Origin: Pichia kudriavzevii
Taxonomy: Eukaryota; Ascomycota; Pichiomycetes; Pichiales; Pichiaceae
Length of the DNA: 64,000 bases
Reading direction: 5' to 3'
NCBI RefSeq assembly: GCF_003054445.1
Contig: NC_042507.1
Span: 2,046,001-2,110,000 of the forward strand
Shown piece after piece: positions 20,058 to 29,309 of the stretch (within the stretch, counting starts at the first letter, position 1; the number at the start of each line of letters is the position of its first letter). Position numbers and translations under genes: made by a program. The notes under the pieces are model-generated. The model was not told the origin of the DNA. It did not search any database and saw only the letters and a list, made by a program, of their open reading frames with translations.

Positions 20058-21479
20058 CTACCTCTTTGAACGTCCCATTTTTTCGTAGATGTACAACCCC
20101 AGTGAGACGTGCAAAAGGCCGAGCCATTCCAGGAATGTTGGGGATTTCCCCTTGAATGCGATGCTGACAGCAATGACGATGATTCTCTTCATCATGTTGG
20201 CAATGCTGTAAGTGACTGTAGGCAACATCCCCAAGAGATGGAAGGCCAATAGGGATTGGGTGAAGTATGAGATGCTATTAATGAGCAAGAGTTTCCAAGG
20301 TATCAGAGAATAGTAGGGGATGGGGATGGATTCCAAGTTTTCCGGAGAGGGGTAGAATTTAGAGGACAAGAGTGTTGGGAATTCGTAAGTGAGGAAAGTT
20401 GGTACTGAATAAGCCAATCCGTAGAGGGAGCAATACATGAGGGTAGTCAGTTTGTCCACTTTTGGGGTGTGTTGGTTACTATAATTGTGTTTCTCTGTTG
20501 GGGTGGGTTGGTTCTTCTCAATGTCGAGAAAGGACAAATTTGAGCAAGATTCAGTAGCCGATAGTAGTAAGCTAGGTGGGCGAGTCTTATCCTTTGGAGA
20601 GTATGAGTGATTAAGACCAAGAGTTTGAGGGGGTTCAGGTAGGTGATGATGAGGAGCTGGTTTCACGGAGATAACGGACTTTGCGTAGATGGACCCTGCA
20701 GCAAAGACGGCGGTTGATAAAAGGGCATAGAATACACCTTGAAATTGCAGGGAATTATTAGAGAGAATGGATGAGATTATTGATAAGATCCTGTAATTTT
20801 CAAAATCGGTTTCAGGATTTGACAAGGAGGAATCGTCTGACACCATTACATGATGGTTTGTGTTGAGTTGGTTTATTTTGTCTATCTGGTTGATGTGGTC
20901 CTTGTAGACGGTTACAGTCGTAGACGACGGCAAGTTTGGGGTGCTTTGTGAGACAACGATTATGATGACACCAAGTAATAATGGGATTAGTGAAATGTAA
21001 ACTTTAGAGGGAAAAGCCGTTTTCCAATGGAGTCTATAACCGAGGACAATAAAGAGAGGTGAGAGGGCCCTTATTGAGGAGACTGTAGCCACGGTAGAGA
21101 TTGACGTTGCCGCTAGGGAGAAGAGTTTACCGACAAATTGGAAGGATCCCATTGGTAAGAAGATCTTAAAATAGGATTTCGATAAAAGGAATTTCCCCGA
21201 TTTAGGCAATGTGTGTTTGGGGAAGAAGTTTCTCAAAAGTGAAGAGTGTCTGCAAGCTGTCAAGGTCAAGAGCCCCAATATAAAGTTTGCCGAGAATTGG
21301 ACTTCACCTACAAGGACGGGGAAGTCAAAGTCTGTCAAGATCTTCTTTGTGAGTTGGCTGGTTAGGGAAGAAGTTGAGTACCATAGTACCAGATAAAACA
21401 CCACTTTAGGAGAGAAGAGGGACGATGGATCCTGGGAGATGCCATGGTCTCTAAAGGGCAAATGCTGCCTTTGGAGCAT
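20058..21479 (-). CDS. SLY41: Sly41-like triose-phosphate-transporter-family protein
   Basis: A 473-residue membrane protein of the TPT/nucleotide-sugar transporter superfamily that follows yeast Sly41. It has WYSTSSLTSQLTKKIL in the first span, then PMGSFQFVGKLFSLAATSIS, SSIRALSPLFIVLGYR and the C-terminal signature YSIANMMKRIIVIAVSIAF followed by LGLYIYEKMGRSKR. Sly41 sits in the ER membrane and was found as a multicopy suppressor of loss of Ypt1 (ER-to-Golgi traffic). A poorly conserved Ser/Pro-rich loop (about 180-320) splits the two halves. The ATG at 21479 is the first in frame; 78 further open codons upstream lack an ATG. The stop is TAG-CAA, a mildly leaky context, but the third codon does not fit the strong consensus. 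Confidence 0.88.
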   Translation of the reverse strand: MLQRQHLPFRDHGISQDPSSLFSPKVVFYLVLWYSTSSLTSQLTKKILTDFDFPVLVGEVQFSANFILGLLTLTACRHSSLLRNFFPKHTLPKSGKFLLSKSYFKIFLPMGSFQFVGKLFSLAATSISTVATVSSIRALSPLFIVLGYRLHWKTAFPSKVYISLIPLLLGVIIIVVSQSTPNLPSSTTVTVYKDHINQIDKINQLNTNHHVMVSDDSSLSNPETDFENYRILSIISSILSNNSLQFQGVFYALLSTAVFAAGSIYAKSVISVKPAPHHHLPEPPQTLGLNHSYSPKDKTRPPSLLLSATESCSNLSFLDIEKNQPTPTEKHNYSNQHTPKVDKLTTLMYCSLYGLAYSVPTFLTYEFPTLLSSKFYPSPENLESIPIPYYSLIPWKLLLINSISYFTQSLLAFHLLGMLPTVTYSIANMMKRIIVIAVSIAFKGKSPTFLEWLGLLHVSLGLYIYEKMGRSKR

Positions 21480-21981
21480 TGTCGTGATGGTAGTAGAAGT
21501 AGTGGTAATGGTAATGGTAATAGTAGAAGTAAAAATTGCAATAAAGATATTCAAAATGGTCAAACTTGGATAAGCGCACCATTGTATAATTGAAATCTCA
21601 ATGGCAATTACATCAGAGTGTGGAATAAGAATTTTTACAAAGAGTGCGGAAAAGGGAGGGAAGGGAAATGGGGGAAGGTCGATGCCAAATAAAGAAGTGG
21701 GCGGGTTCAGCAAACGGGTCCTGGGACGAGGACGGCAAACCCAGCCACTGTAGTCACAGAGGACAATGTGGTACGTACAGAGTGGCTGGTATAGTGGAGT
21801 ATACTAGTATAGTGGTATACTGGAGTAGAGTTTAAGTAGTGGAATGTATGTAGTTTGAGGGTTGAGAAAGTAGAATTTAAGGTACAAATGGCGTTGTAGA
21901 GAATACAATTTAGTGTTTTACAGAGAAAGGACACATTCACTATTGGTGAGACAAGCAAACTACACCACAAACTGTATCTCA
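21480..21981. promoter_or_regulatory. Intergenic: SLY41 promoter and 3' flank of SOP4-like gene
   Basis: The first part is the upstream region of SLY41, with A/G-rich tracts. Around 21793-21835 short TAGTATAGTGG-like segments repeat and resemble the 20-bp minisatellite unit found at 23.1 kb. No gene is seen. Confidence 0.4.
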
Positions 21982-21984
21982 TCA

Positions 21985-22053
21985 TTGCTGTAGTTGCTGT
22001 AGTTGCTGTAGTTGCTGTAGTTGCTGTAGTTGCTGTAGTTGCTGTAGTTGCTA
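21985..22053 (-). repeat. 9-bp tandem repeat abutting and including the SOP4-like stop codon
   Basis: The unit TTGCTGTAG on the plus strand (CTACAGCAA on the minus strand) is repeated seven times from 21985 to 22047, with a final partial unit that contains the TAG stop of the upstream minus-strand gene (22053..22051). Read in frame past the stop, the array is (CAA CTA CAG) x7, CAA, then TGA at 21984..21982. Confidence 0.95.
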
Positions 22054-22755
22054 CTGAGCCTTGTCCCGTTCCTGCATTTCTCGCTTCTTCTCCAGCTGCT
22101 GTTGAACAACTCTTTCGGCAAAATCGGAATCAATTCGAATTAATAACATAGGTAAAAGGGCAATTAATATAAGGGTAAAAAATAAACCCATTTTCCATTT
22201 ATGGGAAAATACCCACACCATTCCCGGAACATTCTCCAAGTGCAAGTTCAAGATCCCTCCAGGGGGAACATGGGCTCTCTCCCACTGGGCCACGTCCAAG
22301 CCAAGCAGCGAAACGTCCAGCTGCAACGAACCCCCCGCCACGGCAGGAAGTTTGTCCTGCAGCGCCTCGTGCAGCGCCGGCACGTGCTGCCGCAGCGCGT
22401 ATGTGTAGGCTCCGCCCTGGAGGGTGGCGCGCCCCATGGAGAGCGCGAACTGCGGAGCGGGGAAGTCGACGTCGAGCGAATGGAGGGTCAATATGAACTC
22501 GACAACGGCGGTGTCGGCGTCGGCGTCGGCGTCGGCGTCCACGTCGATGTAGAAAGTCCGGTCTGAATGCATGTGGACAACGGAAGTTTGTGAAGAATTT
22601 GTAGAGACGGTCAAGTAGGTGCGTGCTGGATCTTGTAGGAGGGCATAGACATGGTCGAGTTCCCTAGGGAGAACCACGGGGAGAGGAACAATGAGTGCTG
22701 TTGCAAAGGCGGCGAGCACCGACAGTGTTGCCACAAATACAGACAGGAGATTCAT
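22051..22755 (-). CDS. SOP4: SOP4/EMC7-like ER membrane protein
   Basis: A 234-residue type I membrane protein. It has an N-terminal signal peptide (about 1-20), a lumenal domain containing an Asp-Ala repeat (residues about 72-82, encoded by GTCGGC repeats on the plus strand), one transmembrane span (about 187-206) and a short charged cytosolic tail. The pattern FSHKWKMGLFFTLILIALLP, then ID and a basic/acidic tail, resembles the C-terminus of yeast Sop4 (SRWKLAG, span, LDPETA, RKQREK). Sop4 is an EMC7-family subunit of the ER membrane protein complex, which inserts and stabilises membrane proteins. The match to the lumenal domain is weak, so the name is an inference. The middle of the gene is much more GC-rich than its neighbours. 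The stop codon context suggests read-through (see findings). Confidence 0.6.
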   Translation of the reverse strand: MNLLSVFVATLSVLAAFATALIVPLPVVLPRELDHVYALLQDPARTYLTVSTNSSQTSVVHMHSDRTFYIDVDADADADADTAVVEFILTLHSLDVDFPAPQFALSMGRATLQGGAYTYALRQHVPALHEALQDKLPAVAGGSLQLDVSLLGLDVAQWERAHVPPGGILNLHLENVPGMVWVFSHKWKMGLFFTLILIALLPMLLIRIDSDFAERVVQQQLEKKREMQERDKAQ

Positions 22756-22849
22756 TGGCAGTACTGTAGTAGTGTTGTGTTGTGTTGTTTTGTGTTGTGT
22801 ATAGTATGTGCAATAGTAAACGCAAGAACAGTGAAAAACCCTTCAGGAG

Positions 22850-22902
22850 GGCGCACCGGGCGCGTTGCCCGGTGCGCCTATATAAGGAGGGGGGCGCCCC
22901 CC
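22850..22902. promoter_or_regulatory. GC-rich double palindrome around a TATA-like element
   Basis: A perfect 12-bp inverted repeat, GGCGCACCGGGC (22850-22861) and GCCCGGTGCGCC (22867-22878), with a 5-base loop, is followed directly by TATATAAG (22879-22886). A 14-bp self-complementary run of six G, CG and six C follows at 22889-22902. The TATA element is about 125 bases upstream of the SOP4-like ATG. Confidence 0.8.
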
Positions 22903-23130
22903 ACCCGTTTGAGGGGTGTCCAAGTCTCTGTGATGTCCCTGAAGGGCACTCATACCTGGAGCCGTATATATTGTAGGGCGGTTAATGCCTCTGCACTGCA
23001 GAACAAGATTGCCTCCCTCTACAACGGCTCCTAGAGAAACATATGCCTCGGACACAATGTGCACGGCGGGGAAGAGCGGTCCCGTCTGGCTAGTGAAGCC
23101 GCTGCAACAGTGCAGAATGTAGACAGGATG

Positions 23131-23280
23131 GTGGTGTAGTATAGTGGGAAGTGGTGTAGTATAGTGGGAAGTGGTGAAGTATAGTGGGAAGTGGTGAAGT
23201 ATAGTGGGAAGTGGTGAAGTATAGTGGGAAGTGGTGAAGTATAGTGGGAAGTGGTGAAGTATAGTGGGAAGTGGTGTAGT
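23131..23280. repeat. 20-bp minisatellite, about 7.5 copies
   Basis: The unit GTGGTGAAGTATAGTGGGAA is repeated head to tail. The first two copies and the last partial copy carry GTGTAG instead of GTGAAG; the middle five are identical, which implies recent expansion. Diverged half-units continue to about 23310. Confidence 0.95.
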
Positions 23281-23598
23281 AGAAATGGTATAGTGGAAAT
23301 GGTATAGTAGAGACACATGCGCTGCCGCTGCATTGTACTACAATAGGACGGAGTTACAGTTTACTATTGTATTACAGTATCATGTAGTATGATGTTGTTT
23401 GGCACAACATGGTACTGGTACGCTATGTTATTGCGTGGTGCACCATTGGCACATGGAGCAGCATTACAACCTTGTGTTGTGCCAGTGGATGAGAATGGCA
23501 CCGCACACTAAGGTCTTGCATATCAGTGTAGGGTGTTGTGTTGCGGTATATAACAGTAACGTATTAACATGATAAATTATAGTAAAGTGTAGCAACCC

Positions 23599-25173
23599 CT
23601 AAAACCCATATTGGTTCTTGGTATACTTCATTGGCGGTACGTCCGGATGTTCAACTGCAGAGAAACGCTCACATTCAACCGCTAGTTCCATCGTCTCCCA
23701 GTTCATCTTCATATTGATCACCCCGCCAAGGTTCCCCTGTACGTCACAGTAGTTGGGAGCACTGAACACGGTACACAGCTTCCCCCCATGCTCCCATTCC
23801 ACACCTCGGTCACGAACCTCATGGGACCGTATGACACCCTTGAGATGATTACGATCGCAGAAGGCCTTGGTGACATCAGGGCCAAATTGTAGTCCAACAC
23901 CTCTTTTACTCAACGAACGGCCCTCACTCTCTTGGGGGTCCGTCCATAACAGCTCCATCTCAATCCCACTCCTTGGAGGTTGTCCATGGGTGTTCTTAAA
24001 ACGGTCAATCTTTCGCAGCTCCGCTAAACCAACATTGTCCTCGCTGAACAACCCACCATGCATAACTAACCATTCGTTGTTGATCAACGTACAATAGGGG
24101 AGACTCCCAAATGACTCGCTGAAACATTTGAAGAGCTTCTCCCCATACTTGTACTTGCATTCATCCTGGAACCCATAAACAGAGTTCATGTCATCAGTCT
24201 CGTGGTTCCCCCTATTGATAAACAACCGGTCCGGATAGAGGATCTTCAACGAATACAACAAGAGCGCAACCTCACACCCCCATGACCCCCGATCAACAAA
24301 GTCCCCGTTGAATAGGTACACGTGCTTGCTGCTCACCTTGCCAAACAGCTCAAAGATGTTGAACACATCGTACACTTGTCCGTGGGTGTCCCCACATATA
24401 GTAATGACTTCAACCTCTTTCCCAAATTTCTTATACCCTTCAACAGTAGAATCGCTGAATCCAAATTCAACTAAAGACTTCTCCCTCTTGAATATGGTGT
24501 TGGCCCCATTGACAATCGCAAACGCATCCATCTTGTCAATGTTCAATCCTTTCTTGAATGCCTCAATCATCCTCTCAATAAACCCTTCATCGAGCCCCCT
24601 AACATTGACTTCCCCACCAGCCGCATCAGTAACTTCAACCTGTAGCTCGCCGCCCTTCTCCCACTTGATGCTGGTAAATACACTCTTCTCAACAACATCA
24701 ATGGCCATTTCAAACCGCCTCTGCTTCAAAATCAATGAAACCTCCTTGCTCAACATCCGGATCTTGGAATCGTTGGGCGCCATCGTTAACGCCAACTTAC
24801 AGTCCTTCAACGCACTCTCCAACTCCCGAATGGCAAAGTTGGCCACAGCACGCCGGTAAACACTCTTGACAAAATGCGAATCATGATCCAACGATAGTGT
24901 ACAATCGTGGATCGCCAACCCATAGTTCTCCAGTTTGAGCTGCGCCTGTGCACGATTTGAATACAAAATCGCTAGCGCATGTGCATGCTGGTGGCTGTGG
25001 AGAGTGACATCCTCAACATTCTCGTCGATTAAAGTGCTTGTCTCCTCGTGGTTTGGCTCCAAGACCTGGATAGCAGTGGTGTAGTGTTCAATGGCCAACA
25101 CATAATTCTGCTCCTTGAAGGCAGCGTTCCCATGGCTCTTTTCTTTCAAATATGTTTCCTCCTTGTTGTCCAT
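23599..25173 (-). CDS. PPT1: Ser/Thr protein phosphatase T (PP5 type)
   Basis: A 524-residue protein (S. cerevisiae Ppt1 is 513). N-terminal TPR repeats (about residues 8-140) include KSHGNAAFKEQNYVLAIEHY and ALAILYSNRAQAQLKLENYG. The PPP-family phosphatase core follows, with the metal-binding motifs GDTHGQ, GDFVDRGSWGCEV and RGNHE, then RSHEVRDRGVEW and SAPNYCD. Ppt1 dephosphorylates Hsp90 and binds it through the TPR region. The start ATG at 25173 gives MDNKEETYLKEK just before the first TPR; 18 further open codons upstream have no ATG. A run of about 17 A on the plus strand lies 120 bases upstream. Confidence 0.95.
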   Translation of the reverse strand: MDNKEETYLKEKSHGNAAFKEQNYVLAIEHYTTAIQVLEPNHEETSTLIDENVEDVTLHSHQHAHALAILYSNRAQAQLKLENYGLAIHDCTLSLDHDSHFVKSVYRRAVANFAIRELESALKDCKLALTMAPNDSKIRMLSKEVSLILKQRRFEMAIDVVEKSVFTSIKWEKGGELQVEVTDAAGGEVNVRGLDEGFIERMIEAFKKGLNIDKMDAFAIVNGANTIFKREKSLVEFGFSDSTVEGYKKFGKEVEVITICGDTHGQVYDVFNIFELFGKVSSKHVYLFNGDFVDRGSWGCEVALLLYSLKILYPDRLFINRGNHETDDMNSVYGFQDECKYKYGEKLFKCFSESFGSLPYCTLINNEWLVMHGGLFSEDNVGLAELRKIDRFKNTHGQPPRSGIEMELLWTDPQESEGRSLSKRGVGLQFGPDVTKAFCDRNHLKGVIRSHEVRDRGVEWEHGGKLCTVFSAPNYCDVQGNLGGVINMKMNWETMELAVECERFSAVEHPDVPPMKYTKNQYGF

Positions 25174-25531
25174 CTTGGAAAAAGTAATGAACGGCAAGGG
25201 CTTCCAATGTTCGGCAATCTTGACCAAGCTTGACCTCTTTTAAAGAGAGTGAAATAAAGTAGAAACTGCACTCCTCCAATGCCACAATCAAAGAAAAAAA
25301 AAAAAAAAAACTTTCCAGAAAAACAACGTCAATTCTGATGCGTCCCTATTTTTTTCTTCTTCACCCTCTTTCTGCTTCCCTTCTTGGTAATAATTTCCCC
25401 ATGTACGGTACGTTTTGATTTATGCCTTATTTACAATACTTTTTACTTTGTGGTTATACAGAGACAAAGGAATATGAAGCGGGAGAAAAGTGAAGGTGGG
25501 GAGCCAGTAAAGAGAGAGAAGGAAAGTATAC
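25174..25531. promoter_or_regulatory. Intergenic: PPT1 promoter and APM1 3' end
   Basis: A 358-base gap with an A17 run at about 25294-25310 and T/C-rich segments. No gene is seen. Confidence 0.4.
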
Positions 25532-27004
25532 TCACATTCCATATCTTCCACTACGGATGTCGTAATGATCACCACTTCGTGTGATGTATCTCACATATGG
25601 GTAAGAGGGATAGTTGAGCTTGGGCTCGTGGATCTTCAAGTACCTAACCTGTAACCCACTGGTCACAAAGCCTTGCATTTCAAACTTGACGTTGATGGGC
25701 ACCTTGCGGAACGTTGTGAGCTCGTCTCCGTTGATGGTGCTCAATAGCATCAATTCGGCAACCATAACATACTCCTTCCCGCCTTCAATCTTGTGGAACT
25801 TCCATCGAATGTAATTCTCCGCCGGAATGTACTTGAGCTTGCCCTTCTGGTAATGGAACTTTGGCGAGTCAATGTCGTTGGGAACAGGAATCTTGATCTC
25901 CACCTTGTTGGCGCTCACTTTGCTCTTGTAGTTGGCCTTCACCTTGACCATTATTTCAAGCCTGGTATTCGAGTGGTTCTTAAACTTGTAGTCAATCAGG
26001 AACAATGGCTTCAACACGTCAGAATGGACTCTATATGTGATCAAATCCACTTCCCCATCAGGAGGAATAAATGAAATCACCTTACTAGACTCAAATTCCC
26101 CCAACTTAACACATTGGTGAAATTTAACGTCTTCCACCTCAACAGCTGACTTTGTACTTGCTCTAACTGCATTCTCCTCCATATCTTCCTCGTCCAGGTC
26201 ATTTACGCCGCTTGTCAATCCTCGGATTGACTGTAGTCCGCTGTTGATGAACTTGTCATTAAGACCCAACTGTAGCTCGGGCATCCCAGAGAGGTAACTC
26301 CTCAACTTGATCTTTCCAAAGATTTCAGAAGACAGCATTTGGCCCTTGGAATTGATCAGCATGTCTATACTCTCTATAACATCGAGATATGCCTCGTTCT
26401 TCTTATACAGGAGCCCCTCTGGTCTCCAAGAAACGGCATTGGTCAATGTCGTTGGCGAAACCCGTTGTTCTCTACGGATCTGTCTTGGCTGCTTGATCTT
26501 CTTATGAGTGGAAGTTGCAGAATTGGACACCTTCTCAATGAGTCTCTCAAAAGTAAGCGATTGTTGTGTAATGTACTCCTTCAATACCTTGTCGTCTGTC
26601 AATTGGGGAATTCCAAAATCCATCATCTCGTCTAACAGCTCATAGACGACCGAATAGTTGTCCTTGATTGCAACCTCATTGAGTTGCTTGAAATGGGAAG
26701 TGAAGACGCCAATTAAATTGTTCAAAAAAACCAAAATATCGAAAACATTGACATCACTATGAGAAATGGCCAAAACATATATGTCATTGTGCAGAATATA
26801 GGTGAAACAGTATCCCTGATGGTACAGGATAGGGGGAACGTCGTCAATGGCAGAGAGGTTTGTCGAAATGGTATCTGTAGTGGTCTTCTTCAACAGAAGC
26901 AATGGGAACTCCTCAACGAGAGATATTGGCACGTCTCCCTTATAATCCCTGTGAATTAAAGGTCTGGCCTTGGAATCCAACAAATATACAACACTTGCCA
27001 TCAT
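25532..27004 (-). CDS. APM1: AP-1 clathrin adaptor medium (mu1) subunit
   Basis: A 490-residue mu subunit of the AP-1 adaptor, which packages cargo at the trans-Golgi and endosomes. The N-terminal longin half includes MASVVYLLDSKARPLIHRDY and YELLDEMMDFGIPQ, then SVSWRPEG-type linker residues (NAVSWRPEGLLYKKNEAYLD). The mu-homology domain contains SGMPELQLGLNDK, FHQCVKLGEFE, ISFIPPDGEVDL and the C-terminal block SGLQVRYLKIHEPKLNYPSYPYVRYITRSGDHYDIR. A Met-Met pair gives starts at 27004 or 27001; the family begins MAS, so 27001 may be the one used. There is a slightly longer linker (about 150-175) than in S. cerevisiae. Confidence 0.95.
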   Translation of the reverse strand: MMASVVYLLDSKARPLIHRDYKGDVPISLVEEFPLLLLKKTTTDTISTNLSAIDDVPPILYHQGYCFTYILHNDIYVLAISHSDVNVFDILVFLNNLIGVFTSHFKQLNEVAIKDNYSVVYELLDEMMDFGIPQLTDDKVLKEYITQQSLTFERLIEKVSNSATSTHKKIKQPRQIRREQRVSPTTLTNAVSWRPEGLLYKKNEAYLDVIESIDMLINSKGQMLSSEIFGKIKLRSYLSGMPELQLGLNDKFINSGLQSIRGLTSGVNDLDEEDMEENAVRASTKSAVEVEDVKFHQCVKLGEFESSKVISFIPPDGEVDLITYRVHSDVLKPLFLIDYKFKNHSNTRLEIMVKVKANYKSKVSANKVEIKIPVPNDIDSPKFHYQKGKLKYIPAENYIRWKFHKIEGGKEYVMVAELMLLSTINGDELTTFRKVPINVKFEMQGFVTSGLQVRYLKIHEPKLNYPSYPYVRYITRSGDHYDIRSGRYGM

Positions 27005-27449
27005 AAACACGTCGTTGCGTACCAAAATCCAACAAAAGAGAGAATGAACAGAAAATAATTAGAGCACTAGGTCCTACAAGTTCAACTGAAAAGTCTAACC
27101 AGGCAATTGTACAATGTGAATCTAAACCATACACACATTTATAATTTCATAAACTCATTTATTCATTTACTTATTTTCCTTTGACATCAACCACGCAACT
27201 GGATCCACCTTCAGATAATAATAATAAAAAAAAAAGAATGAGAAAAAACCACATTCGAGCATTTCCTCTCCCGGTTAAAGAAATTGGAATTAAATGCTCG
27301 CCATAATAGGGAGAAAAAAAAAGAAAAAAAAAAAAAGACAAGACAAGAGATGGGCCCTGATAAAGGAATATGACGCTCCACAATCCAAAGTGTTCCGTAT
27401 GTTTTTGTTATCTCTAGTGGGAAAGTAAAGGTTTGAATTTAAAGGAGAC
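27005..27449. promoter_or_regulatory. Divergent promoter APM1/WD-like gene
   Basis: A 445-base divergent spacer with several A-rich runs (27227-27237, 27316-27337). I see no clear factor site and no gene. Confidence 0.4.
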
Positions 27450-29213
27450 ATGACGATCGATCAAAAGGTATATTCGACGCCATACAGGAAAGACTGCCTG
27501 CAACGGGAGAGGCCCTCTGCGCGTCGGTTCACAAGAAACATCATCCAGGGGCATCCGAGATACGCCAACTGGGCAGTATCTGCTCCACATTGGCAATTGA
27601 AAGACATGATGGCCGTTTCACAAAGAAGCGGGGGCACGGAATTCCAGTTGCCCTATGAGAACAAGGTGTTCAATTTCAGTATGGACCAGTTACAGTTTCA
27701 CGTGAATACAAAACATGTCAAGTATTCATCATACACATTTACCACCAATGCGAGATGCATCAAGCATTTGGACGGAATTACGGTACTTGGAGGAATCCAC
27801 ACGTCAAGCGATTCCATCTCGATGAGTAAAGGCTCCTTCTCGTACTATAACGACCAGACCAACATAACGGAGAACATCCAAGTGGGGGAATTCATCAACA
27901 ACTCTGTATCAATCAATGGTTTATCTCGGAGTCATTACTTATCTTATCTATGCAATAATGATAAGAATTTATATCGCTATGATATAACTCCATCTCGAAT
28001 TGTCCAATCGTCAAACCCAACCTATCTACACTTTGCCTTGAACCATTCCATATTATCTAGTGATAATAAGACGTTGATAACTGTGGGTGATTCATCAAGA
28101 ATTCTCATTTCACATCCACAAGAGAATAACCCAAAAAGTTTAAGCTTTAAAGACTTTGACATCATCGAAACGTTTGGTGACTGTGGATTCTCCACATCCT
28201 TTCTCTCCAATGGCAACCAATTTGTCACTTGTTTCCAAGACGGGCTGGCCTTACTTTATGACTTGCGAAATTTGAGTAATCCAATCCATTCCATACATTC
28301 AACTAGACCAAAGTCGCAGCCCGGTGCGTTCAGGGTCGTCAAGACTTCGGCATCAAACGACCTCATTGCTATTTCAGAACACCAGGGAAGAATCCACTTG
28401 CTCGACTCTAGAAACCTCAATAACCACTCTGTTGTGCTGTTGCCAAAATATCTCTACAATGTTCCGCCAACTATTAAATTGGACGATGACGGCAATAATG
28501 AAGATTCCCAAATCTTTGGAAGGTATCCAGTTGCAACATCGGCAGACCCTTCAAAAGATACATCCAACCAATGGTTCTACGAGCCCATTGTGAAAGACAT
28601 TGACGATTTGAAGGAAATGCGGCAATTTGGTGGCGAATTGAACATGGGCTACTTGGAGAGCTACAGGTATCTAGACCCGAGATTTGGTTCAACTTTTGGC
28701 ACAACAAGGTCAATGCTTCATGATCGGTATAGGATTCTGTTGCAAGGTTCCTTTGATCGTGAAGATACTCTCCGTCGGAGGGGCAACATGGAATATGATC
28801 CTCAAGCCAGTTGCTTGCTCAACCACGATCCTCCTGCGTATAAAATAAAACGGTCAAATATAAGAAAAATTCAAAACTGGTGGCTGAAAGCTAACAACGA
28901 TAACAACAGCAACTACGAAAATAGCAGTCCTTATGGTACAGATACAATTAATTACAAAGAACAGTGGCCGTGGGGTAAAGAGATCCCCAGAGAACAAGAA
29001 GACTCGACAGACACCCAAGAGGTCAATATCTTGGAAGTTCCTGAAAGAGACCCGTTCTTTTATGTTGACTCTGATATTGAGATCAACGGCCTCGAATTTA
29101 TGGATAATGGTAGTGGTAACGCCTCTCTTTGTATCGGTACACGAGAAGGCATCGTGTTGTGGGACATCAACGAGAGAGAGCGCAATACAAATGCCACATA
29201 TGAATATATGTAA
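27450..29213 (+). CDS. WD40-like beta-propeller protein, DUF2415 type, unknown function
   Basis: A 587-residue fungal protein. The N-terminus holds the phrase HPRYANWAVSAPHWQLKDM. The middle region has repeated beta-strand patterns of the WD kind, such as TLITVGDSSRILI, FVTCFQDGLALLYDLRN, DLIAISEHQGRIHLLDSRN and, at the end, ASLCIGTREGIVLWDINERE. An acidic/Asn-rich insert lies around 470-540. This layout matches my memory of fungal WD proteins carrying the short DUF2415 motif, whose role is not established; I assign no gene name. It faces TAF10 tail to tail, with only 96 bases between the stops. Confidence 0.75.
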   Translation: MTIDQKVYSTPYRKDCLQRERPSARRFTRNIIQGHPRYANWAVSAPHWQLKDMMAVSQRSGGTEFQLPYENKVFNFSMDQLQFHVNTKHVKYSSYTFTTNARCIKHLDGITVLGGIHTSSDSISMSKGSFSYYNDQTNITENIQVGEFINNSVSINGLSRSHYLSYLCNNDKNLYRYDITPSRIVQSSNPTYLHFALNHSILSSDNKTLITVGDSSRILISHPQENNPKSLSFKDFDIIETFGDCGFSTSFLSNGNQFVTCFQDGLALLYDLRNLSNPIHSIHSTRPKSQPGAFRVVKTSASNDLIAISEHQGRIHLLDSRNLNNHSVVLLPKYLYNVPPTIKLDDDGNNEDSQIFGRYPVATSADPSKDTSNQWFYEPIVKDIDDLKEMRQFGGELNMGYLESYRYLDPRFGSTFGTTRSMLHDRYRILLQGSFDREDTLRRRGNMEYDPQASCLLNHDPPAYKIKRSNIRKIQNWWLKANNDNNSNYENSSPYGTDTINYKEQWPWGKEIPREQEDSTDTQEVNILEVPERDPFFYVDSDIEINGLEFMDNGSGNASLCIGTREGIVLWDINERERNTNATYEYM

Positions 29214-29309
29214 GGGCAGATATAGTTTATGACTCTTGAGATTAGACAAGAAGCTGGTCACCAATGTAACAAACACTTTTAACTTGTATACCCCCCCAAA
29301 CGATTCCAA

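Larger units (their letters stand above)
22756..23598. promoter_or_regulatory. Repeat-rich GC-rich spacer upstream of SOP4-like gene
   Basis: An 843-base gap. Next to the SOP4-like start is a GC island with two palindromes around a TATA-like box (22850-22902). Further out is a 20-bp minisatellite (23131-23280). A 9-bp inverted repeat, GGCACAACA (23401-23409) and TGTTGTGCC (23475-23483), is also present. Long open frames here come only from the repeat lacking stops, so I call no gene. Confidence 0.55.

Noticed and set aside
20039-20060. Stop read-through at SLY41 (TAG-CAA-CGT)
   Set aside because: Only the first following codon fits the leaky consensus; the second does not, and the extension would be just a dozen residues.
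22843-23333. Minus-strand frames of 100-157 codons rich in Leu-His-His-Phe-Pro
   Set aside because: They are produced by the stop-free 20-bp minisatellite; flanking residues do not look coding.
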